Shown here: one piece after another, positions 36,874 to 46,900 of the stretch
Layout of the letters: each line of letters opens with the position of its first letter
Position numbering within the stretch: position 1 is the first letter of the stretch
Assembly (NCBI RefSeq): GCF_030160275.1
Contig: NZ_BSOA01000014.1
Coordinates: 62,001-126,000, forward strand
Length of the DNA stretch: 64,000 nt
Direction: 5' to 3'
Source of the DNA: Dyella flagellata
GTDB taxonomy: Bacteria; Pseudomonadota; Gammaproteobacteria; Xanthomonadales; Rhodanobacteraceae
Position numbers and translations under genes: made by a program
Notes under the pieces: model-generated
Database searches by the model: none
What the model was told of the DNA's origin: nothing
The model's input: only the letters and a program-made list of their open reading frames with translations

Positions 36874-37812
36874 TTAACGAGCCTGCTTCGCGAGGGTGTC
36901 CAGAACATGGTTCAGGCCTTGCTGCCAATCGGCCAAAGCATAGCCGAAGTGCTGCTCGAAGCCTTGGTTGTCCAGCACTGACCAGGCGGGACGCTGGGCT
37001 GGGGTGGGGTAGTCGGCCGTGCTGATCGGCAAAACCTTCGGCTTGCGCGGGATCAGCCCGTGGGTGTGGGCTTTTTCCAAGATTGCCTCGGCGAAGCCGT
37101 GCCAGCTGGTATGACCGCTGGCGACCAGGTGGTGGACTCCCTGCAGTCTTACCCGCTCTTCGGGGGCGGCCACTTGCCATGCCGTCAAAGCGGCAAGCGT
37201 GGCGCGGACGATGATATCCGTGCTGGTGGGAGCGCCGTGTTGATCTGCGACCACACGCAGCTCATCGCGCTCGGCCCCCAGTCGCAGCATGGTACGCAGG
37301 AAGTTGTGGCCATGCGGTGCGTAAACCCAGGCGGTGCGGAACAGCAGATAGGAGGCTCCGCTGGCTTGCAGTGCCTGCTCGCCGGCGAGTTTGCTTCGTC
37401 CGTACGCACCTAGCGGCGCAGTCGTTGCATCGACCGCGTAGGGCGCCGTGGCACGCCCATCGAACACATAGTCGGTTGAGTAGTGCACGATCAGTGCTTG
37501 ATGCGCTGCAGCCCAGCGCGCAATGACGCCAACCGCTTCGCCGTTTACCGTCGTGGCCAGCGGCTCTTCCTGCTCGGCGCGATCCACTGCGGTATAGGCT
37601 GCGGTGTTGATGATGACGCTGGGACGTAGCTTGTCCAATACCGCATGCAGCGTGGCCGGCGTTGAGAGATCGGCTATTTCGGCCGCCCCCCCATCGAAGC
37701 GTGTACCGTCCCGGCTGGCTGCGAAAACGCTGCCCAGCGTGGACAGTTCGCCATGTTCGATAAAACTACGGCCAAGCTGGCCATTGGCACCAAGCAACAG
37801 GATATTGTTCAT
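36874..37812 (-). CDS. rmlD: dTDP-4-dehydrorhamnose reductase
   Basis: Last enzyme of dTDP-L-rhamnose synthesis, reducing dTDP-4-keto-rhamnose with NAD(P)H. The 312-residue SDR protein has LLLGANGQLGRSF (cofactor loop, residues about 5-17), VIINTAAYTAVDRAE, STDYVFDG and the catalytic YGRSKLAGE (Tyr-x-x-x-Lys). It overlaps rmlC by 4 bp and abuts xanB, indicating a single tightly coupled operon. Nothing unusual is seen. Confidence 0.95.
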   Translation of the reverse strand: MNNILLLGANGQLGRSFIEHGELSTLGSVFAASRDGTRFDGGAAEIADLSTPATLHAVLDKLRPSVIINTAAYTAVDRAEQEEPLATTVNGEAVGVIARWAAAHQALIVHYSTDYVFDGRATAPYAVDATTAPLGAYGRSKLAGEQALQASGASYLLFRTAWVYAPHGHNFLRTMLRLGAERDELRVVADQHGAPTSTDIIVRATLAALTAWQVAAPEERVRLQGVHHLVASGHTSWHGFAEAILEKAHTHGLIPRKPKVLPISTADYPTPAQRPAWSVLDNQGFEQHFGYALADWQQGLNHVLDTLAKQAR

Positions 37813-38366
37813 TCGGCGAATAGGGGCAGTCTTTCTGCATGGACATCGGTCAGCAAGGGCGCCTTCAGATCTTTATCGGAAAGCTGTGGTGCGCTGATCG
37901 GCCAATCTATGCCAATCGCCGCATCGTTCCAGCGAACGCCCGCATCGGCTTTCGCGTCGTATAGCGCCGTGCACTGATAGGAAAACGTGGCGTGATCGGA
38001 CACCACGCAGAAGCCGTGCGCAAAGCCTTCCGGAATCCAGAAATGCCGATGGTTGTCGGCGCTAAGCATCACGCCGGCCCATTGGCCGAAAGTGGGCGAG
38101 CCGCGCCGAATATCCACGGCCACATCGTAGACCTCGCCCTCCAGCACGCTGACCAGCTTGCCCTGTGGATTGGGCCATTGGTAATGCAGGCCGCGCAGCA
38201 CGCCCTTGCTTGAGCGCGAGACATTGCTCTGTACGAAGGTGGAAGTGATGCCGGCGGCGTGATATTTGGCCTGGTTGTAGCTTTCGTAGAAGAAGCCGCG
38301 TGCGTCGCCAAAAACCTGGGGTTCGATGACGACGGCGCCCGGCAAGGCGGTCTGGATGACCTTCAT
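37809..38366 (-). CDS. rmlC: dTDP-4-dehydrorhamnose 3,5-epimerase
   Basis: Cupin-fold epimerase (185 residues) acting on dTDP-4-keto-6-deoxyglucose. Family landmarks: [51 protein letters not shown] (the active-site His in RGLHYQ), and [17 protein letters not shown]. The ATG at 38366 overlaps the rmlA stop by 4 bp. It competes with the WecE aminotransferase of this locus for the same 4-keto sugar. Confidence 0.95.
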   Translation of the reverse strand: MKVIQTALPGAVVIEPQVFGDARGFFYESYNQAKYHAAGITSTFVQSNVSRSSKGVLRGLHYQWPNPQGKLVSVLEGEVYDVAVDIRRGSPTFGQWAGVMLSADNHRHFWIPEGFAHGFCVVSDHATFSYQCTALYDAKADAGVRWNDAAIGIDWPISAPQLSDKDLKAPLLTDVHAERLPLFAE

Positions 38367-39250
38367 TTGACGAGACCCTGTTCAACAAGATGGACGAGAT
38401 ATTGACCGTAGCCGGTCTTCAGCAGCGGAGCTGCGAGGCGTTTGACCTGCTCGGCATCGATCCAGCCATTGTTATAGGCCACCTCTTCGGGGCAGCACAC
38501 CTTCAGTCCCTGGCGGTTCTCGATGGTTTCGATGTAGTTGCCGGCTTCCATCAGGGATTCGTGGGTGCCGGTGTCCAGCCAGGCGTAGCCGCGGCCAAGC
38601 TGTTCCAGATGCAACGAATTGTCCTCCAGATAGCGGCGATTGAGATCGGTGATTTCCAGCTCTCCACGCGGTGAAGGCTTGAGTTCCGCTGCGTAATGGC
38701 AGGCGCGGGCGTCGTAGAAGTAGAGGCCGGTCACGGCGTAATTCGACTTGGGTTTAGCGGGTTTTTCCTCCAGGCCGATCACACGGCCATCGGTGCCAAA
38801 TTCCGCCACGCCATAGCGCTCAGGATCTCTCACGAAATAGCCAAATACTGTGGCTCCATCTTGGCGAGCATCTGCGCGCTTGAGGCGTTCCGTCAGCCCT
38901 ACCCCATAGAAGATGTTGTCGCCCAGCACTAGGCAACTTGGGTTGTTGCCAATGAAGTCTTTGCCGATTAGGAAGGCCTGGGCAAGGCCCTCCGGCGAGG
39001 GCTGCACGGCATAGCGGATATCGATACCCCACTGCGAGCCATCCCCAAGCAGGCGCTGAAACAAGCTTTGCTCATGGGGGGTATTGATCACCAGTATCTC
39101 GCGAATTCCAGCCAGCATCAGGGTAGCCAACGGGTAGAAGATCATCGGCTTGTCGTAGACCGGCAAAAGCTGCTTGCTGACTGCCTGGGTGATCGGGTAG
39201 AGGCGCGTGCCGGAGCCGCCGGCCAGGATGATGCCCTTGCGCGTGCTCAT
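38363..39250 (-). CDS. rmlA: Glucose-1-phosphate thymidylyltransferase
   Basis: Makes dTDP-glucose from dTTP and glucose-1-phosphate (295 residues). The nucleotide motif [17 protein letters not shown] lies at residues about 4-20; VNPSC-like segment [31 protein letters not shown] and the C-terminal [15 protein letters not shown] are all typical of RmlA. The start at 39250 overlaps the rmlB stop (ATGA), so an open-frame start at 39301 is discarded. First committed step for both dTDP-rhamnose and the dTDP-amino sugar expected from WecE. Confidence 0.96.
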   Translation of the reverse strand: MSTRKGIILAGGSGTRLYPITQAVSKQLLPVYDKPMIFYPLATLMLAGIREILVINTPHEQSLFQRLLGDGSQWGIDIRYAVQPSPEGLAQAFLIGKDFIGNNPSCLVLGDNIFYGVGLTERLKRADARQDGATVFGYFVRDPERYGVAEFGTDGRVIGLEEKPAKPKSNYAVTGLYFYDARACHYAAELKPSPRGELEITDLNRRYLEDNSLHLEQLGRGYAWLDTGTHESLMEAGNYIETIENRQGLKVCCPEEVAYNNGWIDAEQVKRLAAPLLKTGYGQYLVHLVEQGLVK

Positions 39251-40296
39251 ACTCCCAGGCGCTCCATCCGATAGCTGCCGTCGAGTACGCGCTGCACCCA
39301 CGGTTGGTTGGTGAGGTACCAGTCAACGGTGGCCTCGATGCCGCTTTCAAAGCTGTGCGACGGCTGCCAGCCCAGTTCGCGTTGCAGTTTGCTTGAGTCG
39401 ATGGCATAACGCCGATCGTGTCCCGGGCGGTCCTTTACGTAGGTAATCAGCGACGCGCGCGCGCGGCCATCAGCGAGCGGACTCTTGGCATCGAGCAGGG
39501 TGCAGATCGTGTTCACTACAGCGATGTTCGTGCGTTCAGCGTTGCCACCCACGTTGTAGGTCTCGCCTACGCGGCCATCGTTCAGCACTCGGCGGATAGC
39601 GCTGCAGTGATCGCCCACGAACAGCCAGTCGCGGATGTTCAGGCCGTCGCCGTAGACCGGCAGCGGTTCCCCGGCCATGGCCTTCTGTATCACGAGGGGG
39701 ATTAGCTTTTCCGGAAACTGGAACGGTCCGTAGTTGTTGGAGCAATTGGTCGTAAGGGTTGGGAGACCGTAAGTATGATGAAAGGCACGTACCAAGTGAT
39801 CGGAGGCGGCTTTAGATGCGGAATAAGGTGAATTTGGTGCGTATGGGGTGCTTTCGGTGAACTTGCCTGTTTCCCCGAGAGAGCCGTACACCTCGTCGGT
39901 GGACACGTGCAGGAACCGGAAGGATTCCTTGCGCGAACCTTCCAGGGACCTCCAGTAATCTCTTGCGGCTTCAAGCAGGCCCAGCGTACCCACCACATTG
40001 GTATGAACGAAAGCAGCAGGACCTTCAATCGAGCGGTCAACGTGAGATTCTGCGGCAAAATTCACAATGGCATCAGCGCGATGCTTCTGCAGTAGATCGG
40101 CTACCATTTGGCGATCGCCGATATCGCCGTGCACGAAAATATGGTTGTCGCTGCCGTCCAATGATTCCAGCGTATCGAGATTTCCTGCGTATGTGAGCTT
40201 ATCCAGGTTCACTACGCGTAGGCCATCCGCTACCGCCTGGAGTGCAAAATTGGCTCCGATAAACCCGGCTCCGCCGGTCACGAGCAGTGTTTTCAT
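39247..40296 (-). CDS. rmlB: dTDP-glucose 4,6-dehydratase
   Basis: NAD-dependent dehydratase forming dTDP-4-keto-6-deoxyglucose (349 residues). Landmarks: [15 protein letters not shown] (Rossmann loop, residues 3-17), [12 protein letters not shown], and the active site [14 protein letters not shown]. First gene of the leftward rml-xanB operon; 167 bp of divergent intergenic DNA separates it from metB. The product is the branch point for L-rhamnose and 4-amino-4,6-dideoxygalactose. Confidence 0.96.
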   Translation of the reverse strand: MKTLLVTGGAGFIGANFALQAVADGLRVVNLDKLTYAGNLDTLESLDGSDNHIFVHGDIGDRQMVADLLQKHRADAIVNFAAESHVDRSIEGPAAFVHTNVVGTLGLLEAARDYWRSLEGSRKESFRFLHVSTDEVYGSLGETGKFTESTPYAPNSPYSASKAASDHLVRAFHHTYGLPTLTTNCSNNYGPFQFPEKLIPLVIQKAMAGEPLPVYGDGLNIRDWLFVGDHCSAIRRVLNDGRVGETYNVGGNAERTNIAVVNTICTLLDAKSPLADGRARASLITYVKDRPGHDRRYAIDSSKLQRELGWQPSHSFESGIEATVDWYLTNQPWVQRVLDGSYRMERLGV

Positions 40297-40463
40297 GTGT
40301 GACTCCGAATGGGGGCTCTATTTTGTCATAGGGCGACAAGCAGCGATCAGACTACACGAGGTGCCCGAATGGAACCGGGAGTCGCCTTTGGCCCGTGAAG
40401 GTTCAGCGCAAAACGGGTAATATATCTGGTTTGCCGATCACTTGACTCGGGGCTACAGCAAGC

Positions 40464-41630
40464 ATGAAATCAACCAGCAAGCGTCACCCGCACGGCTTAG
40501 GTACACGCGCTATTCACGCCGGTCAGCACCCTGATTCCAGCACGGGCGCCATCATGACGCCCATCTATGCGACATCCACATACGTGCAGCAGAGTCCCGG
40601 GAAGCACAAGGGTTATGAATACTCGCGCACACAAAATCCTACTCGCATGGCGTATGAACGCTGCGTGGCAGAGCTGGAGGGTGGGGTAGCAGGCTTCGCA
40701 TTTGGCTCGGGGTTGGCAGCTGCGGCCACCGTGCTCGATCTGTTGGATTCTGGCAGCCATGTCATCGCTATGGATGATTTGTACGGCGGCAGCTATCGCC
40801 TATTTGAGCGGGTTCGGCGTCGATCTGCAGGGCTGGACTTTAGTTTCATCGACCTTAACGACGGCGATGCCCTGAAGGCCGCGCTCAAGCCGAGCACGCG
40901 AATGATCTGGGCTGAGACTCCTACCAATCCCATGCTGAAGCTGGTGGACTTGGCCAAGTTGGCCAAGTTTGCTAAAAAGCATGGGTTAATCCTGGTGGTG
41001 GATAACACGTTCTGCTCGCCGATCCTGCAGCGCCCGCTGGAGCATGGTGCGGATTTGGTCGTCCATTCGGCCACCAAGTACCTGAATGGGCACTCCGATA
41101 TGGTCGGCGGCATCGCTGTGGCTGGTAGCGCGGAGCTTGCTGAACGGATGGCGTTCCTGCAGAACTCGGTGGGCGCCATTGCAGGACCTTTTGATTCCTT
41201 CCTGGCGATGCGGGGGCTGAAAACCTTGCATCTCAGGATGAAGGCCCATTGCAATGGGGCGTTGGAGTTGGCGCGTTGGCTTGAACAGCATCCCGCCGTT
41301 AAGCAAGTTATCTATCCTGGCTTGAAAAGTCACCCGCAACACCGTTTGGCGGCCCGACAGATGGATGGCTTCGGTGGAATAATTTCAATTGAGCTTGCGG
41401 GTGGTGGAAAGGGCGCGCACAAAATGCTTAAGCGCTGCGAATTGTTTGCGCTCGCAGAATCCCTCGGCGGTGTGGAGAGCCTGATCGAGCAACCGTCCAC
41501 GATGACCCATGCCTCCATACCGGTTTCGCGCCGCCGTATGCTAGGCATTACGGACGGTCTAATCAGGCTGTCAGTGGGATTGGAAGATATCGTTGACCTC
41601 AAAAGCGAATTAGAGCATTCGTTAGCCTAG
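40464..41630 (+). CDS. metB: Cystathionine gamma-synthase/lyase family PLP enzyme
   Basis: A 388-residue trans-sulfuration enzyme. Family features: GLGTRAIHAGQHPDSSTGAIMTPIYATSTYVQ at the N-terminus, YEYSRTQNPTRMAYE, and the PLP-binding Lys205 in HSATKYLNGHSDMVGG. The family includes cystathionine gamma-synthase, gamma-lyase and O-acylhomoserine sulfhydrylases, and sequence alone does not decide among them. In Xanthomonas the variable LPS gene cluster is inserted next to a gene called metB, and here too the polysaccharide genes begin directly after it. Its sulfur-metabolism role is unlikely to be part of the polysaccharide pathway. Confidence 0.88.
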   Translation: MKSTSKRHPHGLGTRAIHAGQHPDSSTGAIMTPIYATSTYVQQSPGKHKGYEYSRTQNPTRMAYERCVAELEGGVAGFAFGSGLAAAATVLDLLDSGSHVIAMDDLYGGSYRLFERVRRRSAGLDFSFIDLNDGDALKAALKPSTRMIWAETPTNPMLKLVDLAKLAKFAKKHGLILVVDNTFCSPILQRPLEHGADLVVHSATKYLNGHSDMVGGIAVAGSAELAERMAFLQNSVGAIAGPFDSFLAMRGLKTLHLRMKAHCNGALELARWLEQHPAVKQVIYPGLKSHPQHRLAARQMDGFGGIISIELAGGGKGAHKMLKRCELFALAESLGGVESLIEQPSTMTHASIPVSRRRMLGITDGLIRLSVGLEDIVDLKSELEHSLA

Positions 41631-41700
41631 ATTCGTGCGGCATCCTCGACGGGTGTCTAGCTGGTAGCGTGCCTGAACTAATCCGAATATGGGAATATCG

Positions 41701-42510
41701 ATGTTAGTAAAATGGAGTCAGATGATCTCTGCGCTTACGAGCCAAAGATCACTCACCATAGAACTTTCCAAGCGAGATGTTCTGGGTCGTTACCGAGGGG
41801 CGACCTTCGGCCTGCTTTGGTCGCTGATTAGCCCATTTCTGACTCTCTCCATTTACACGTTTGCGTTTGGAAGCATTCTCAAAAGTCGTTGGCCGCAGAC
41901 ATCTAATGGCGCGGCTAGCTTTGCGATGATCCTTTTCGTCGGATTGATCGTGCATGGCTTTTTCGCGGAATGTTTAAGCCGATCTGCTACGTTGATTACC
42001 GATAACGTAAATTTTGTAAAGCGCGTTATCTTTCCGCTTGAGATATTGCCATGGTCAATGGTGGCGGGAGCAATCTTTCATACCTTGATGAATATCATAG
42101 TGTTCACCGTGCTGCATTATTTCCTTGACGGGCATGTGTCCGGCTTGGTTTTGCTTTTTCCAGTGGTTATGGTGCCGCTGATATTGCTGGCGATTGGTAT
42201 TGGCTGGATATTTGCGGCCCTGGGCGTTTATTTTCGCGATATTTCGCAAGTTACGGGAGTTATCTCCACCGCCATGTTCTTCCTGTCATCGGCAATGGTG
42301 CCGGTGTCGGCGTTGCCCGCGGCTTATCAACCAATCTTTAGGCTTAACCCGATCACCTTTATTATCGATCAAGCCCGCCAAGTTGCCCTTTGGGGGAATT
42401 TCCCGGATTGGTTGGGATTGTTCGAGTACACGCTTGTTTCCTTCATGATAATGATGCTTGGCTTCGGGATGTTCCAAGTTGCAAGGAGAGGTTTTGCCGA
42501 TGTCCTCTAA
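41701..42510 (+). CDS. wzm: O-antigen/polysaccharide ABC exporter, permease (Wzm)
   Basis: Integral membrane subunit (about 269 residues, six helices) of the ABC-2 polysaccharide exporter. The N-terminal amphipathic part LTIELSKRDVLGRYRGATFGLLWSLISPFLTLSIYTF is the hallmark of Wzm/KpsM/TagG permeases, and FRLNPITFIIDQARQVALWG near the C-terminus is also conserved. An ATG at 41689 would add four residues; GGGA precedes the one at 41701. It overlaps wzt by 11 bp. It moves lipid-linked polysaccharide chains across the inner membrane. The gene is visibly AT-richer than the rml operon. Confidence 0.9.
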   Translation: MLVKWSQMISALTSQRSLTIELSKRDVLGRYRGATFGLLWSLISPFLTLSIYTFAFGSILKSRWPQTSNGAASFAMILFVGLIVHGFFAECLSRSATLITDNVNFVKRVIFPLEILPWSMVAGAIFHTLMNIIVFTVLHYFLDGHVSGLVLLFPVVMVPLILLAIGIGWIFAALGVYFRDISQVTGVISTAMFFLSSAMVPVSALPAAYQPIFRLNPITFIIDQARQVALWGNFPDWLGLFEYTLVSFMIMMLGFGMFQVARRGFADVL

Positions 42511-43897
42511 TAGTGATGAACTGATCATCTCTTTGGATGATGTCAGTAAAATGTTTCCAATCTACAAAAGCCCTCATCATCGGCTATTGCAGATGTTTTC
42601 CCCTCCCAGAGATAAGGCGAGGTGGTACAAGCAATTCTGGGCGCTTCGGAATATTTCGATTGATATTCCAAGGGGCGAGACAATTGGCATAGTCGGGCGA
42701 AACGGTTCCGGCAAGTCAACTCTGTTGCAAGTTATTTGCGGAATTCTCTCGCCAACCGGAGGGAAAGTAACTGTAAAAGGCCGTATCGCCGCTCTGCTTG
42801 AGCTCGGAGCAGGATTCAATCCAGAATTTACCGGTCGAGAAAATGTCTTCTTGAATGGAACGGTATTGGGGTTGAGTCGGGAAGAGATAGAGGCGCGGTT
42901 TGATGAGATCGCTGCTTTTGCCGACATCGGTGAATACATAGATCAACCCGTAAAAAGCTATTCAAGTGGTATGTATGTACGTCTAGCTTTTGCAGTGGCA
43001 ATCCATGTAACGCCGGAGATCCTGATCGTTGACGAAGCCTTGTCCGTTGGAGACGAGGCGTTCCAGAGAAAATGTTTTGCTCGCATTAACGCGCTTCGTG
43101 ATTCGGGAGTTACAGTGCTCTTTGTATCGCATTCCGCGGGCATCGTAACTGAACTTTGCAATCGCGCGCTATTGCTAGACCGTGGTGAAATTATCGCGCT
43201 GGGTTCGCCACGCGAGGTTGTCGCGAAATATCATAAGCTGCTTTTTGCTCCGCAGGAAAAAGTTGCGGAGATAAGGGGGGCTCTGCGCAGGGAAACCCAA
43301 GAAGGCATAGCTTTAAGCGATGACTTCCTCGGCGAATCGCTGAGCGCACCCGAATCGCCTGGAAGTTTCGTTCAGGAGGAGGACAGTGGCGCCTCATATC
43401 TGGATGAGCACATGTTGCCTGTGAGCACGGTGCATTACGTCAATTTGGGGGCGAATATCATTGATCCTCATCTTGAAACACTATCAGGTCGAAGAGTCAA
43501 TGTGGTCACAGCGGAACATGACTACATCTATACCTATGACGTGCATTTTTCGGAAAGTGCCGTCGGCGTGCGCTTCGGATTAATGGTCAAGACGGTCAGT
43601 GGGTTTGAAATAGGCGGAGGCGCTAGTGCTCTGCAACAGGATGCAATTGCTGTGATAGATCGTGGCACTCGGATCAAGGCCAGCTTTCGATTCACCTGCC
43701 GTCTCGCGGCCGGGGCATATTTTTTAAATGCGGGAGTGGTTGGCCTCGTTGGAGAGGGGGAGACCTTTTTGTGTAGGCAGGTTGACGCCATGATGTTCAG
43801 GGTTATGCCAGATCCCAATCGGCTTGCCACAGGATTGGTGAATTTAGGTATTGATCCGAAAATCGAGTTTCTTTCGATGCGTGAAGTCGAAAACTAA
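42500..43897 (+). CDS. wzt: O-antigen/polysaccharide ABC exporter, ATPase with C-terminal substrate domain (Wzt)
   Basis: ATPase subunit of 465 residues. The nucleotide-binding domain (about residues 10-260) shows Walker A GRNGSGKS (67-74), signature YSSGM and Walker B ILIVDEA. After that comes an about 200-residue C-terminal domain (from about 290: LPVSTVHYVNLGANIIDPHLETLSGRRVNVVT ... FRFTCRLAAGAYFLNAGVVGL), a beta-rich module like the carbohydrate-binding domain of Wzt in E. coli O8/O9a. In those systems it binds the chemically capped chain end and licenses export. Its presence here suggests the exported chain has a specific terminal modification. Start at 42500 is overlapped by wzm. Confidence 0.9.
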   Translation: MSSNSDELIISLDDVSKMFPIYKSPHHRLLQMFSPPRDKARWYKQFWALRNISIDIPRGETIGIVGRNGSGKSTLLQVICGILSPTGGKVTVKGRIAALLELGAGFNPEFTGRENVFLNGTVLGLSREEIEARFDEIAAFADIGEYIDQPVKSYSSGMYVRLAFAVAIHVTPEILIVDEALSVGDEAFQRKCFARINALRDSGVTVLFVSHSAGIVTELCNRALLLDRGEIIALGSPREVVAKYHKLLFAPQEKVAEIRGALRRETQEGIALSDDFLGESLSAPESPGSFVQEEDSGASYLDEHMLPVSTVHYVNLGANIIDPHLETLSGRRVNVVTAEHDYIYTYDVHFSESAVGVRFGLMVKTVSGFEIGGGASALQQDAIAVIDRGTRIKASFRFTCRLAAGAYFLNAGVVGLVGEGETFLCRQVDAMMFRVMPDPNRLATGLVNLGIDPKIEFLSMREVEN

Positions 43898-43947
43898 AAA
43901 GGCGAATGAGCAAGACGATGTAAAGAACTGTCTAGGGCTGCCGGATC

Positions 43948-46900
43948 ATGGGTAATAAAAGCGTAATTGTCGGATGGACGGGACGCCTTTCTGTCGAGAG
44001 GTTTTGTGAGGTAGCCGGCCTCATGAACGATGGTCTTGAGATTGTTTCGCGAATTCCGCTTCAGGAAAAAAATGCCAGCGTTCTTGTTGCTGGTCGCACT
44101 CGCGACATCATTACATTATTGATGCACCGACTATGGCACTACGGCGACGCGTACATCGACTGGGCGTCTGAGGCGGGAGCTCGGAGAAATCTTGCCTGCT
44201 TCTTGATTGCCTTCCTGCTTACTAGCGGGAAAGTGAGAATTGTTGAGAATGGTAATGTAATAAAGCCAGGGGAGGTTTTGATGCGCTTCATGCATCGCTT
44301 GCTAAGTAAATATGCCGTAATCTGTGCGGCTGCTGGTATAGGTTCACATCTCGTCGGCGCGCTAATGCGGATAAAAAAGCTTTTAGTAGCTTTTTTCTGG
44401 CCGCTACTTCTACTTTGCCTTATCGCCTTCGGGGGCCGACGGGCGATAGCAAGGAGAATGGCCGAGCTTTCCGTGCGTTACAGTCGCGTTGATAATTGGC
44501 TGAATCATGCGGGCCCAAGGCGAAAGCCGACTTTGCTTGCGGCCATTTATGCAGTGCTATTCGCGTTATGCTTGCCTCCCACATACGCGGTTTTATTGTT
44601 TAGTCGAACAATGCGCCGCATGTTCCGGGCTTCCGATCCCCGGTCCACAATACTTTTCGTGTCTCATGAGTGTCGTTTAAATGGCGCTCCCCAAAGCTTG
44701 CTGACGCTGCTAACCGGGCTTGATCGAAAGGAATTTCGCCCTTTGCTGTTGGTGCCCGGAGAAGGGCAGCTAGCTGACGCGGCGAGAGCGATAGGAGTCG
44801 ATGTTTATACAGCTCCTTTGTCTCAAGTACTTATGCAGCGTCCAGACCGGTTTGCGCTATATCGGCATTTCGTGCGCCTGCTGGTTTCCATCGGCCCGAT
44901 CATGAGCCTGATCGTGCGCGAGCGGGTGTCGCGAGTTCACATCAACGTTGCAGTTACGCCAGATGCGGCCCTGGCTGGCAGGTTGATGATGATTCCGGTG
45001 ATTTGGCATTTCAGGGAAACCATAGGGCGGAGCCGTTGGAACCGATTTCAAGTTCGCATGCTAAAGCGCTTCTCCAGCGTGGTTATCTGCAACTCTGAAT
45101 TCACGCGCGGCCGAATCGCGGAGTTGGGCTGCCCTTATACTCATTCAATTACCCTTCACAACTGTATTGATGACAAATTTCGGAATTGGGGAAATTTCAG
45201 AGCCCAGACGCGCAAGGAACTGAAGATACCTGAGGACGCATTGCTGATTGGCTGTGTTGGTCAAATCACTGCGGACAAAGGACAGGATATCTTTGTGCGA
45301 AGCGCGGCAATGGTTGCCAAGAGCCATCCCAATATGTATTTCGCAATCGTTGGGACGCTGGAGAATAAGGCGTACGTAACGGAATTGCGGCGCATTGCTG
45401 CTGAGAACGGTATCGAGGACCGAGTGCTGTTTTTGGGATTCCGCACGGACATTGGCCGTATAATGTCGGCCCTCGATGTTCACGTGACTCCCTCCAGATG
45501 GGACGAACCTTTCGGTCGCGTCGCATTGGAGTCCATGGCGCTTGGCGCTGTCTCTATCGTTTCAGATAGAGGTGGGTTGCCAGAAATAGTCGAAAATGAC
45601 GAATCAGGGATGGTGTTTGCCACGGAGGATGTGGAGGGACTTGCCCGGATATTGCGCGAACTGGCCAATAATCGGGAAAAGCGCAACCACCTAAGTTCTA
45701 AGGGTGTGGCGCGGGCTAAGGCGAGCTTTTCCAATTTGCGGCATGTTGACGATTTCCAGCATATCGTGCGTTATCCCGTACATCCTGGAAAAGGAATGTC
45801 GCGGGTTCATCTGGTTTGGCGAAGACTAGCCGCAGTTTTACCGCACCGTCTGCGCGCCAATGCGTGGTGTGTGCCGGCATACGCACTACTGGCACTAATC
45901 GTCTCGGTTGTATGGACAATCTCGATCGGCCTCTTTCTCGCTAGCCTCCCCTTCGCGATCGTCGTGGGTGCGCTCGCAAGGAAGCGGCGTTGGTCGGGGG
46001 ATATTGCTGTTTTAGCGTATCAAGCAAAGCGCAATGCATCCACGCGATTCAGGGTGACGCGGCTCTTCGAGCGCATGCACGGTCGTGGAATCAAATCAAA
46101 AATATTTTACCCTTCTAATGATTGGTTGGGTGATTTGTTTTATGCATCACTGTTTTATGGTGAGCATCCGTATTTAAAGGATTTGTACTACTACGCCGTC
46201 ATATTTCCAGTCAGATTGTACGGCATCATTTGTTGCCTGTTTTATCGCGCCGTCTTGATCCAATACGAACTTTTCTACGAAGGTCCGATGTTGCTTGAGC
46301 GACTGGTGCTTTGGTTGCACCCGTGTGTCTATTATGATTATGACGACTCCCTTTTTGCTTTTCCAAGATACGCGAAGGAATTGCCAAAAATCCTCCCTCG
46401 TTTTTGCCGCGTCGTAGTTGGCAATGACTACATTGCTGAGTACACGAGGAAGTTTAATGCCAATATCACTCTGATTCCCACATGCCCCGATCAGATTGAA
46501 AAGAGAAATGCTGCTTCGACAAAAAAGAGGCTTGTAATAGGCTGGGTGGGTAATCCTGCCAACTTAGGCTACTTGCGCACGTTAAAAAGGCCGATTGAGC
46601 GTCTAAGCGAGCGTCATGATATCGAGCTATTGGTCATATCTGCAGGGCCATATCAGCTTCAGTGGTTCGACTTGGAGGGTCTACCTATTCGTCGACGTCA
46701 ATGGGCAATGCATAGGGAGCTTGAAGACTTGCAGGAGATGGATATTGGCGTAATGCCCGTGGACGAAGACGAAGTTGGCTGGGGCAAATGTGGCTTTAAG
46801 GCGCTGCAATACATGGCGGTGGGAGTTCCTACGATTGCCTCTCCAGTTGGTGTAAATGCGGCGATCGTCAAACACGGAGAATGCGGCTTTCTCGCCAGCA

